A stretch of DNA of 6,516 nt from Pyrinomonadaceae bacterium (GCA_014379795.1 JACMLC010000079.1:1-6516), one strand, 5' to 3'. Numbered from the stretch's first letter, positions 1 through 6,516 are shown. The notes: generated by a model from the letters alone, not told the origin. A program made the numbers and translations.

Positions 1-1
1 A

Positions 2-2002
2 AGCTTGATAAAGCGGAGTTCCAGCAGGCGCAAGGGTCAGGCCAGCGGGGTCTTCAAGCCCCTGCACTGTGAAAAGGCTTTGCGCATTCTCGCCCGACGG
101 CGCGGGATTGTATTCCCAGCGCAGGCCGTATGTCAGGCTCAGGCGGCGCGACGCGCGCCAGCTATCCTGCGCGTAAACGGAAAAATTTGTGAACTTAATC
201 GCGGTGCGATCCTGCGCGCTGATGGCGACAAACGAAGCGTTGCCAGCCTGCAACGCGGCGAGGCTGTTAAAGACTGTGTTCTCTCGATACTTCCATTCGT
301 CATAGATGGCGGACAGGCGGCGATAGTCAAAGCCGAACTTTAATTGATGCGAGCCAAAGGTGTAGGCCAGATTGTCTACGAAGTTGAATTGATCCTGAAA
401 GCTGCTGGCATCCTTGCCGACGAAGATGCTTGTGTTGCCGCCGAGAGTGAAGCTATAGAAAGAGTTTTCGTGCGAGGCGAACGCAGGGAAAATCCTCGCG
501 TCGTCGAGCGGAATCGCGCCGCCGAAATCGTCTAAGTCAAAAAACTTCTCGCCGAGGCTGCGGCTGTAATTGGCGCGAAAATCATTGACCAGTCGCGGCG
601 TAATGAGATACGTCGCGCCGACTGTGACGGTCTGCGTCTCGAAAGACATGCGCAGCGAATCGCTGAGGCTGCTGCCCGCTCCGCGTTGAACAATCTCGGA
701 CGGCGCAAAATTATATCTGGCAAAGAGCGTCAGCCTGTCGCCGATTCTCTGATCTAAGCGGAGGCTCGCGGCGTTAAAGCTCGCACTGTCCGTATAACCC
801 GCAGAGAATTCCGCGAAGCCGGTCGGAAGTCCCGTGACCGGATTGATTTTCGCCGCGCCGTTCGGCAGCGGGAAGACATTGAAGAAAGGTTGCAGCCGCA
901 CGTCAGCCTGTTGCCGCGCGAGCAGCGTGGGCACTTCTCTGGTCGCAAACTGCGGCAGCCGCGCGCTCAGCCCCTCGTAAGAGAAAAAGAAGTGTGTGCG
1001 GTCTTTGAAGATTGGTCCACCGGCTGCGCCGCCGTAGTTGTGTGTGCGCGAGGAGGGAAGGCTCGCTGCTCCTGCGGGCGCGAACCAGTCACGCGCGCCG
1101 AACGCATCGCTGCGAAAATATTCAAAGACGCTGCCGTGAAATTGATTTGTCCCGCCGCGCGTCGTGAGCAGGACTTGCGCGCCGGGCATGCGTCCAAACT
1201 CGGGCGCAAACGCGCTCGTCAAAATTTTCATCTCTTGCAGCGCGTCGAGCTGGACGAGAGTGTTCGTAGTCCCCATCGCGCTCAAACCCGGCAGAGAGCC
1301 TGCGCCCGACTGTCCAGTGCCGGAAGCTCCTGCCGCGACGCCGATATTCGCGCTCACGCCGTCCACCATAAAATAGTTGGCGTTGGCGCGTTGGCCGTTG
1401 ACGCTCAGTTGTCCCTGTTCGCTAAAGGTCGCGCGGGTCGGCACAGCCCCCGGCGCAAGCTGTAGCAAGGGCTGCAAGCTTCTGCCGTTGAGCGGCACCT
1501 CTTCAATCGCGTTGCGTTCCAGCGTGATGCCCGACGCCATAGATTTTTTGAGTGGCGAAGGCTCTGCCGTAATCGTCACCGTTTCGCTGATGTGGCCGAC
1601 GTGAAGTCGTATCTTGAGCGCGGTCTGCTCGCCCATACGCAAGAGGACATCCGTGACTTCCGCAGTCGAAAAGCCCTCGCGCTGCACGGCGACGATATAG
1701 CTTCCCGGCAACAGCTCCGTAATCATAAAGCTGCCGTCGCTGCCGGTCGTTGCGCCCTTCTGCATCTTGCGGCTCAGGTCTTTGACGGAAACGCTCGCGC
1801 CCGGAATGACAGCATCATTTTCATCCGTCACGATGCCATTGAGCGTGGCTGTCGTAGCGGAAGCAGCGGGCGTCCCGGCGGCGAGTGAAGTTTTACTTGT
1901 CAACTCAACGCTCTGCGCAGGGCACAGCGCAGCCGTCAACAACATCCAGAAAATTACCGGGAAGCATCTGGTCTTGTCTTTCTGGCGAGAGCTGAATGAC
2001 AT
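2..2002 (-). CDS. Oar-like TonB-dependent outer-membrane receptor, partial (C-terminus beyond left edge)
   Basis: The minus frame is open from an ATG at 2002-2000 to the left edge, giving 667 residues with no stop. Residues 1-30 are a signal peptide (basic start, then VIFWMLLTAALCPA). Residues about 52-146 form a carboxypeptidase-regulatory-like beta-sandwich (LNGIVTDENDAVIPGASVSV, then TGSDGSFMITELLPGSYIV). A plug-like domain follows at about 147-290 (VPLNGRSLQPLLQLAPG; VNGQRANANYFMVDGVSAN; LTTRGGTNQFHGSVFEYFRS). The barrel begins near 328 with GPIFKDRTHFFFSYEGL and runs to the edge, including FSVYAQDSWRASRRLSLTYG near the visible end. This domain order is typical of Oar-like receptors, which import ligands through the outer membrane using TonB energy; the substrate cannot be read. 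Family members are usually near 1000 residues or more, so several hundred are probably missing. The start is supported by GGAG six bases upstream and by the signal peptide. The gene is divergent from the TPR-CHAT gene. Confidence 0.93.
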   Translation of the reverse strand, partial: MSFSSRQKDKTRCFPVIFWMLLTAALCPAQSVELTSKTSLAAGTPAASATTATLNGIVTDENDAVIPGASVSVKDLSRKMQKGATTGSDGSFMITELLPGSYIVAVQREGFSTAEVTDVLLRMGEQTALKIRLHVGHISETVTITAEPSPLKKSMASGITLERNAIEEVPLNGRSLQPLLQLAPGAVPTRATFSEQGQLSVNGQRANANYFMVDGVSANIGVAAGASGTGQSGAGSLPGLSAMGTTNTLVQLDALQEMKILTSAFAPEFGRMPGAQVLLTTRGGTNQFHGSVFEYFRSDAFGARDWFAPAGAASLPSSRTHNYGGAAGGPIFKDRTHFFFSYEGLSARLPQFATREVPTLLARQQADVRLQPFFNVFPLPNGAAKINPVTGLPTGFAEFSAGYTDSASFNAASLRLDQRIGDRLTLFARYNFAPSEIVQRGAGSSLSDSLRMSFETQTVTVGATYLITPRLVNDFRANYSRSLGEKFFDLDDFGGAIPLDDARIFPAFASHENSFYSFTLGGNTSIFVGKDASSFQDQFNFVDNLAYTFGSHQLKFGFDYRRLSAIYDEWKYRENTVFNSLAALQAGNASFVAISAQDRTAIKFTNFSVYAQDSWRASRRLSLTYGLRWEYNPAPSGENAQSLFTVQGLEDPAGLTLAPAGTPLYQA

Positions 2003-2008
2003 TGCTTT

Positions 2009-2012
2009 CTCC
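2009..2012 (-). promoter_or_regulatory. Ribosome binding site of the receptor gene
   Basis: The minus strand reads GGAG AAAGCA ATG, a Shine-Dalgarno core six bases from the start codon. It supports initiation at 2002 over the upstream in-frame ATG at 2119-2117, which would place extra residues ahead of the signal peptide. Confidence 0.6.
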
Positions 2013-2124
2013 GAACCGGCGGACTGTCCTTGCTCAATTGTTACGAAGAGGAGACTGTCTAAAAGACCCTGCGAAAGTGGAAAGGATTTTACACCCACAC
2101 CGCAAGCTTTGCCTAGCATTAAGG

Positions 2125-2154
2125 TTGACAAGTCCGGCCAAAGCGTCAAGATTA
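2125..2154 (+). promoter_or_regulatory. Possible sigma-70-type promoter for the TPR-CHAT gene
   Basis: A perfect TTGACA lies at 2125-2130. The best -10 candidate at a workable distance is AGATTA at 2149-2154, an 18-base spacer, which matches TATAAT poorly. Transcription would begin around 2160, leaving a very short leader before the ATG at 2173. The -35 match is exact, but promoter consensus in this phylum is not well established, so the call is weak. Confidence 0.3.
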
Positions 2155-2160
2155 GAGATC

Positions 2161-2170
2161 GAGGCAGGAG
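2161..2170 (+). promoter_or_regulatory. Ribosome binding site deciding the TPR-CHAT start
   Basis: GAGG (2161-2164) lies eight bases, and a second core AGGAG (2166-2170) two bases, before the ATG at 2173. The first has normal spacing. It favours this start over the in-frame ATG at 1996, which would overlap the receptor's coding start and bury the signal peptide. It also favours it over the ATG at 2200, which has no comparable site. Starting at 2200 would still keep the hydrophobic core of the signal peptide, so that alternative is not excluded. Confidence 0.5.
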
Positions 2171-2172
2171 CG

Positions 2173-5100
2173 ATGACACGACCCGTCAGACAGAGCCGCA
2201 TGAGAGGCAAGCTATTTGGCAGCCTGCTGTTGTGCGCGGGACTGCTTTTTAATCCGGGCAGCCCTCGCGCCTCATCCTTCGATCAAAACTCACTCAATAC
2301 TTTTTCTCTTACACATCAGGCGCAGGACGGCTTGGCGCAGAAACTTTTCGCAGAGGGGCTAAGGCTGTTCGCCGTTGGAACGGAGGATTCGCTGCGGCAG
2401 GCGCTCTTGAAATTCGAGGCCGCGCTCCCGCTCTGGCAACAGGCGCGCGAAAGGCGCATGGAGGCCATCACGCTCAGCCTTATCGGCAAGAGTCATGACG
2501 CGCTGGGCGAGAAGCAGCGTGCGCTCGGGTTTTACGACCAATCGCTTGCCATCATGCACGAAGTCGGCGACACGCGCAGCGAGGCCGCGACCCTCAATAA
2601 CATCGGCCTTGTCTACGACTCGCTCGGCGAGAGGCGCAAGGCGATTGAATATTACAATCGTGCGCTGCCGATTTTGCGCGCGGCAACAACGGCAACCAGC
2701 GAACATCGCCGCACCGAAGCCGTCACGCTCGTCAACCTCGGCCTCGCATACGACAATCTGGGCGAGAAGCAAAAAGCGCTCAACCATTACAATCGTGCGC
2801 TGCCGATTTTGCGCGCGACCGGAGACCGCGCCGAAGAAGCCGTCACGCTCAACAACATAGGCTTCGTTTACGATTCATTAGGCGAGAAGCAGCAAGCCCT
2901 CAATTACTTCGATCAGGCATTACCAATCCTCAAATCAATCGGCGCTGTGCGCGTCGAAGCCATCACGCTTAACAACATCGGCTTTGTTTACGATTCGCTC
3001 GGCGAGAAACAAAAGGCGATTGAATATTACAATCGCGCGCTGCCCGTTTTGCGCGCCGCCCGGGAAAGATTCTACGAAGCCTTCACGCTCAATAACATAG
3101 GTCTCGTGCATCACTCGCTCAAAGAGTACGAGAGAGCGCTGGAATATTTCACGCAGGCATTAAGCTTGAGGCGCGACATCGGCGACCGCCCCGGCGAGGC
3201 CGTCTCACTCGGCGATACGGGCCTCGTCTATTTCTCTCTAGGGGAGACACAGAAGGCGCTCGAATTTTATAACCAGTCGCTGACCTTGAGCCGCGCGGTC
3301 GAAGACCGAAAGGTCGAAGCGGAAATCCTGCGCCGCATCGCTTTGGCAGAACGCGTGCGCGGCAACCTTGCGCAGGCGCGCAGGCAGATGGAAGCCGCGC
3401 TCACAATCATCGAAACCCTGCGCACACGAATCGCAGGCCAGCAATTGCGCGCTTCTTACTTTGCCACCGTCCAGCAGCATTTCGAGACTTATATTTCGCT
3501 GCTCATGCAACAGCACAGGCAAGAGCCGCTCAAAGGTTATGACGCGCTCGCGCTTCAGGCCAGCGAGCGCGCACGCGCACGCGGCATGCTTGAGATGCTG
3601 GCGGAAGCGCGCGCCGACATACGACAGGGCGTGCACCCTCGGCTGCTTGAGCGCGAGCGCGGCTTGCAAAACAAACTCGCCGCGCTGACGGAAAAGCAGT
3701 CCCGGCTAATTAATGAGAGGCAAGCTATTGAACAGTCCGCCGCCCTGAAGCAAGAGATCGAAAAAGTTTTGGATGAATATCAACAGGTCGAAGCGGAAAT
3801 CAGGACGACCAGCCCGCGCTATGCCGCGCTGACGCAGCCGGTTCCGCTCGGCCTCAAGGAGATTCAGCGGCAGACTCTTGATGCGGACACAATCCTGCTT
3901 GAATACTCGCTCGGCGGCGAGAAAAGTTTTGTCTGGATGGTCACGCCGAACGCTTTGAAAAGCTTTGAGCTTCCGGCGCGGGCGGAGATAGAGAGCGCGG
4001 CGCGACTCGTCTATAAATTACTGACCGAACGCAATCGCCAGATTAAATTCGAGACGGTTGAAGAAAAACGCCTGCGCGTCGAGAAAGCGGACAGGGAATA
4101 TTTGTCTGCGGCAACGCAGTTGAGCAGCATGCTCTTAAGCCCCTTTGTATCAGAGCTTGAGAAAAAGCGTTTGCTGATCGTCGCGGACGGCGCGCTCAAT
4201 TACATTCCGTTTGCCGCACTGCCGCTTCCGCAAAGTCCGGAGTCAAGAGTCAGGAGTCAGGAGTCAAAGAAAACCGGGCACAGCGTTTCCGACTCCGGAC
4301 TTCAGACTTCAGACTCCGGACTCCCTTTGATTGTTAGGCACGAGATAGTGATGCTGCCTTCGGCTTCGACGCTCGCGGCGTTGCGGCGTGAGACGGCTGG
4401 ACGCAAACCTGTAGCGAAGACCTTAGCCGTCATCGCTGACCCCGTCTTTGATAAACGTGACGCGCGAGTCAAAGCGGGCGAGGATGGCAAGAAGCCTGAG
4501 ACGCGCAGCTTGGCCGAAACACGAAGCGAGCATCATGCGGCTGAGCCTCAAAACACGCGCGCCGTCATTCAGGCGAACGCGCAAGCGTCTGACGGCGCGC
4601 GTATCGAGCGTCTTCCCTTCACACGGCTCGAAGCGGCTGAAATCCTCTCGCTCGTTCCCGCATCAAGCAGCAAGCGCTCTCTGGATTTTGACGCGAGCCG
4701 CGCGACGGCGACCAGCCCTGAGCTTGGACAGTACCGCTACGTTCATTTCGCCACGCACGGCGTGCTTGACAGCGAGCATCCTGAGCTTTCAGCCCTCGTG
4801 CTCTCGCTCGTCAATCGCGCGGGCGCGGAGCAGGACGGCTTTTTGTGGGCGCACGAGGTTTTCAATCTGCGCCTGCCAATCGAGATGGTCGTCCTGAGCG
4901 GCTGTCGCACGGGCCTTGGCAAAGAGATTAAAGGCGAAGGCTTGGTGGGCTTGACGCGCGGCTTTATGTACGCGGGAGCGGCGCGCGTCGTCGTCAGTTT
5001 GTGGGACATTTCAGACGAAGCTTCGGCGGAATTGATGACGGAGATTTACAAGGGCTTGCTCGGCAGAGAACGCCTTCGCCCCGCTGCTGCGCTCAGGAAT

Positions 5101-5184
5101 GCGCAGCTTACAGTGTGGAAGGAAAAGCGTTGGCAAGCTCCCTACTACTGGGCTGCGTTCGTGCTTCAGGGCGAAGCGAAATAA
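2173..5184 (+). CDS. Secreted-type TPR-CHAT (caspase-like) protein
   Basis: This 1003-residue protein joins a TPR array to a CHAT peptidase domain (Caspase HetF Associated with TPRs). Residues 1-35 look like a signal peptide or membrane anchor (MRGKLF, then GSLLLCAGLLF), placing the rest outside the cytoplasm. A TPR-like helical pair at about 50-96 is followed by TPR units starting near residues 97, 137, 182, 222, 262, 302, 342 and 382, the last divergent. Helical sequence follows, with a predicted coiled coil at about 488-545. The CHAT domain spans about 560-1003 and ends with APYYWAAFVLQGE. The expected catalytic pair is present: His862 in HFATHG and Cys911 in LSGCRTGLG, where many relatives have SAC. 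Known CHAT proteins are cysteine proteases gated by partner binding through TPRs; the substrate here is unknown. Two oddities interrupt the CHAT domain: a repeat-encoded insert at about 688-717 and a long charged linker at about 765-815. The neighbouring receptor is divergent and the downstream gene convergent, so the gene appears to be monocistronic. Confidence 0.93.
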   Translation: MTRPVRQSRMRGKLFGSLLLCAGLLFNPGSPRASSFDQNSLNTFSLTHQAQDGLAQKLFAEGLRLFAVGTEDSLRQALLKFEAALPLWQQARERRMEAITLSLIGKSHDALGEKQRALGFYDQSLAIMHEVGDTRSEAATLNNIGLVYDSLGERRKAIEYYNRALPILRAATTATSEHRRTEAVTLVNLGLAYDNLGEKQKALNHYNRALPILRATGDRAEEAVTLNNIGFVYDSLGEKQQALNYFDQALPILKSIGAVRVEAITLNNIGFVYDSLGEKQKAIEYYNRALPVLRAARERFYEAFTLNNIGLVHHSLKEYERALEYFTQALSLRRDIGDRPGEAVSLGDTGLVYFSLGETQKALEFYNQSLTLSRAVEDRKVEAEILRRIALAERVRGNLAQARRQMEAALTIIETLRTRIAGQQLRASYFATVQQHFETYISLLMQQHRQEPLKGYDALALQASERARARGMLEMLAEARADIRQGVHPRLLERERGLQNKLAALTEKQSRLINERQAIEQSAALKQEIEKVLDEYQQVEAEIRTTSPRYAALTQPVPLGLKEIQRQTLDADTILLEYSLGGEKSFVWMVTPNALKSFELPARAEIESAARLVYKLLTERNRQIKFETVEEKRLRVEKADREYLSAATQLSSMLLSPFVSELEKKRLLIVADGALNYIPFAALPLPQSPESRVRSQESKKTGHSVSDSGLQTSDSGLPLIVRHEIVMLPSASTLAALRRETAGRKPVAKTLAVIADPVFDKRDARVKAGEDGKKPETRSLAETRSEHHAAEPQNTRAVIQANAQASDGARIERLPFTRLEAAEILSLVPASSSKRSLDFDASRATATSPELGQYRYVHFATHGVLDSEHPELSALVLSLVNRAGAEQDGFLWAHEVFNLRLPIEMVVLSGCRTGLGKEIKGEGLVGLTRGFMYAGAARVVVSLWDISDEASAELMTEIYKGLLGRERLRPAAALRNAQLTVWKEKRWQAPYYWAAFVLQGEAK
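2461..3435 (+). repeat. In-gene tandem array coding for TPR units (120-bp period)
   Basis: Eight units begin with a Glu codon at 2461, 2581, 2716, 2836, 2956, 3076, 3196 and 3316. The period is exactly 40 codons except between units 2 and 3, where it is 45. Central units share the pattern EA-TLNNIGFVYDSLGEKQ, then A-YYNRALPILRA. DNA is conserved too: a 32-base match links 2651-2682 with 2786-2817, and a 23-base match links 2638-2660 with 3013-3035. Identity at synonymous positions implies fairly recent duplication or conversion among units. Unit 8 is diverged (EAEILRRIALAERVRGNLAQ) and leads into the next helical segment. Confidence 0.9.
4234..4324. repeat. Inverted GAGTC/GACTC heptamer repeat block inserted in the CHAT gene
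   Basis: The left arm starts with AGTCCGGAGTC (4234-4244) and continues as tandem variants of AGGAGTC to about 4265. After a spacer of about 25 bases, the right arm has GACTCCGGACT at 4291-4301 and again at 4312-4322, separated by TCAGACT units. Each right copy is the exact reverse complement of the first 11 left bases, so the block can fold into a long hairpin. The block is translated in frame as a Ser/Arg/Gln/Asp/Gly-rich segment between YIPFAALPLP and LIVRHEIVMLPS, two conserved CHAT segments that I would expect to lie close together. It resembles the short tandemly repeated heptamers dispersed in some cyanobacterial and other genomes; that link is inference. Confidence 0.85.
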
Positions 5185-5190
5185 TGTGAG

Positions 5191-6516
5191 TTAGGCGTTT
5201 AGTGATTTTAATTTTTCGTCAAGATAGTGATCAACAAACCGTCTGGTTTGACATCTTGGGTCAGCCTGCAACTTATGTGCGAGGTCTCCGAGAATTGCCT
5301 TAATCCTTGCGGGATGTTTAATCTGGTGTTCGGCTATCCGTTTGTGAACGCGGGATATGATTTGACTCGGCAGATGAAAACTAATATTTACGCCTACTAA
5401 GCTTGGGAATAAATCTTTGTAGACGGCATCTACTTCACTTTTGTTTGGAGCAAGAGAAATGTAGTTGTATAAGAAATCGGGTCTTATATAACAACTTACT
5501 TTGTACTTATTCTTAAAAACTTTGTTGACTTCTTTTTGAGTAGAAGTGTCTTTTGAAAGCCACCATGTTTTGTATCCAAAAATGCTTGCGCTGCCTATTT
5601 CATTTCCTGTTTCTCTTACAGAATATATGGTTAAAATCAAGTTTGCATCGTTCACTGCTTTTACAGGATGGCTTTTATGCGCTTTGAGTTTTTCAGATAG
5701 CAGGGTAAGCTCGCTTTTGTCAATTTTAACGCCTAGAGATTTATTGGATTTATAGCGGATTCCAAATTCCTCCCTTAGCCATTCTATAAGTGCGGTATCA
5801 GCATTAGAAAGATCAGGATTTACAAAGTTGTCAATGAATTCGTTGAAGTTACTAACCTGATTCCTCCGCTTGGCATAAAAGTAAGCCCTGATCAAGATTT
5901 CATCTACATATAATGCCTGAATATCTTCACTAAGATATAATTCTTCACTATGCTCGTATTGAAGCTTGTATTTTTTGATGATCATCCGAAGGTGAGTGAT
6001 TAACTCACCTATAATCGTTTCATTGACTACAAGAGATACTCCCGCTTCATGACTCCCCTTCAAAAGATTCCAATGCCTCCTGTTAATAGGTTCCAAGAAA
6101 AACTCAGAAAGAGCAGGAATAAGTATTGACGTGCATACATACACGCTGAGTTTTGACGCCATCGTATTAAAGTATGTTGCTATTTTCGGATCACACTGTA
6201 GAAGAAATAGCATCATATATGTATTCGATAGCCGCTTTAGATAGGTCTTTTGGTCCGGTGTACCATTGTAAACGACATCTCTAATTGTCATTAGCAATGC
6301 TGCTTTTACTTCTTGCTTGTTCTTTAATACAACACTACTTTCATCTACAACGCTCCCAACTATATCGGGCAAACTCTTTTCAAATGCATTTTGATTTTCA
6401 CCATGAATAACAAAATCGGCGAACTCTAAACCCTGCTGGTAAAATAGTTGATTCACAGTTGATTCGATAAGAGCGACACAATCCTTAACTCTAATATCGG
6501 CGTCTTTTAGATAAGC
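5191..6516 (-). CDS. AT-rich hypothetical protein with PIN-like features, partial (N-terminus beyond right edge)
   Basis: The frame is open from the right edge to a TAA at 5193-5191, giving 441 visible residues. A GTG at 6456-6454 could be taken as a start, but it has no Shine-Dalgarno sequence and protein-like sequence (KDADIRVKDCVALIEST) continues upstream, so the true start is probably outside. No gene name is recognised. Several elements recall PIN-type nucleases in order: a strand ending VYVCTSILIPALSE (Cys codon at 6135-6133, where PIN proteins carry an Asp); NETIIGE with two Glu (6021-6019, 6006-6004); AVNDANLI (Asp at 5649-5647); and FGYKTWWLSKDT (Asp at 5550-5548). The distance between the second and third elements exceeds that of a minimal PIN domain, implying a helical insert. 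The N-terminal part is mostly helical without a recognisable domain, signal peptide or clear membrane segment, so the protein is probably cytoplasmic. Base composition and codon choice (many AAT, AAA, TTA, ATA) contrast strongly with both neighbours, suggesting horizontal transfer. It converges on the TPR-CHAT gene with 6 bp between stops. The existence of the gene is near certain; the PIN assignment is perhaps 40 percent. Confidence 0.85.
   Translation of the reverse strand, partial: AYLKDADIRVKDCVALIESTVNQLFYQQGLEFADFVIHGENQNAFEKSLPDIVGSVVDESSVVLKNKQEVKAALLMTIRDVVYNGTPDQKTYLKRLSNTYMMLFLLQCDPKIATYFNTMASKLSVYVCTSILIPALSEFFLEPINRRHWNLLKGSHEAGVSLVVNETIIGELITHLRMIIKKYKLQYEHSEELYLSEDIQALYVDEILIRAYFYAKRRNQVSNFNEFIDNFVNPDLSNADTALIEWLREEFGIRYKSNKSLGVKIDKSELTLLSEKLKAHKSHPVKAVNDANLILTIYSVRETGNEIGSASIFGYKTWWLSKDTSTQKEVNKVFKNKYKVSCYIRPDFLYNYISLAPNKSEVDAVYKDLFPSLVGVNISFHLPSQIISRVHKRIAEHQIKHPARIKAILGDLAHKLQADPRCQTRRFVDHYLDEKLKSLNA

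Larger units (their letters stand above)
2003..2172. promoter_or_regulatory. Divergent intergenic region between the receptor and TPR-CHAT genes
   Basis: These 170 bases separate two divergent start codons and must hold the promoters of both genes, unless transcripts start further away. The composition is less GC-rich than in the flanking genes, with AT-rich patches around 2036-2045, 2059-2065 and 2081-2092. Candidate boxes are TTGACA at 2125-2130 on the plus strand and, for the receptor, TAAAAT on the minus strand at 2091-2086, which has no good -35 partner. I found no clear operator palindrome, riboswitch or small RNA. Both flanking frames stay open through much of the region, but the translations there do not resemble protein-domain sequence. 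Confidence 0.6.

Noticed and set aside
1..6. HindIII site exactly at the left edge as a sign of a cloned fragment or vector junction
   Set aside because: AAGCTT also occurs at several internal positions (near 1475, 2104, 3161, 5019, 5399 and 5962), and the receptor frame reads straight to the edge with no vector-like sequence.
890..1465. Plus-strand open frame of 191 codons and similar plus-strand frames at 5-343, 344-535 and 1767-2252
   Set aside because: They lie opposite the minus-strand receptor, whose translation gives clear family motifs. High GC content keeps opposite frames open; the plus translations are Arg/Ala/Cys-rich without domain character.
1996..2172. N-terminal extension of the TPR-CHAT frame from an ATG at 1996, giving 1062 residues
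   Set aside because: It would overlap the receptor's start codon, and the extra 59 residues do not look like a domain and would bury the signal peptide. The start at 2173 has a ribosome binding site.
2359..2787. Minus-strand open frames opposite the TPR and CHAT regions (also at 3238-3669 and 4743-5009)
   Set aside because: These are shadows of the repetitive, GC-rich TPR-CHAT gene; no ribosome binding site or recognisable protein sequence was found.
5164..5176. Small hairpin CTTC-loop-GAAG near the end of the CHAT gene as a terminator
   Set aside because: The stem has only four base pairs, and no T-run follows on either strand.
2461..5184. TPR-CHAT plus PIN-like gene as one new defence system, by analogy with CRISPR-guided TPR-CHAT proteases
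   Set aside because: There is no effector, CRISPR array or shared operon. The genes are convergent, differ in base composition, and the CHAT protein carries an export signal.
6454..6456. GTG as the true start of the AT-rich gene
   Set aside because: It has no Shine-Dalgarno sequence upstream, and the frame stays open with protein-like sequence to the window edge, so an outside start is more likely.

Overview
The window looks like chromosomal DNA from a member of the Acidobacteriota, possibly of the Blastocatellia type. This is inferred from protein style, not from a marker gene: an Oar-like TonB-dependent receptor with an N-terminal carboxypeptidase-regulatory-like domain lies beside a large secreted-type TPR-CHAT protein, and both sit in GC-rich DNA. 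There is no rRNA, tRNA, CRISPR array or recognisable insertion sequence.

Layout. (1) Positions 2-2002, minus strand: the first 667 residues of an Oar-like TonB-dependent outer-membrane receptor. The frame is open to the left edge, so the C-terminal barrel is missing. (2) Positions 2003-2172: a divergent intergenic region carrying the expression signals of both flanking genes. (3) Positions 2173-5184, plus strand: a complete 1003-residue protein with a signal peptide, a regular TPR array, a coiled coil and a C-terminal CHAT (caspase-like) peptidase domain that keeps its His and Cys. A 91-bp block of GAGTC/GACTC heptamer-type repeats with inverted arms sits in frame inside the CHAT domain. (4) Positions 5191-6516, minus strand: the C-terminal 441 residues of an AT-rich gene running off the right edge. 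It meets the CHAT gene tail to tail with 6 bp between stop codons. Its sequence suggests a degenerate PIN-like nuclease fold.

How the genes relate. The receptor and the TPR-CHAT gene are divergent and share a short promoter region, so co-regulation is possible, but nothing shows a common pathway. Both products are predicted to leave the cytoplasm. The AT-rich gene differs sharply in base composition, lacks an export signal in the visible part and is probably a horizontal acquisition. CHAT peptidases and PIN-type nucleases both occur in bacterial conflict systems. Here, however, the convergent orientation, the different composition and the signal peptide on the CHAT protein argue against reading the pair as one defence system. 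I see no convincing new system; the items most worth a second look are the repeat block inside the CHAT domain and the AT-rich PIN-like gene.
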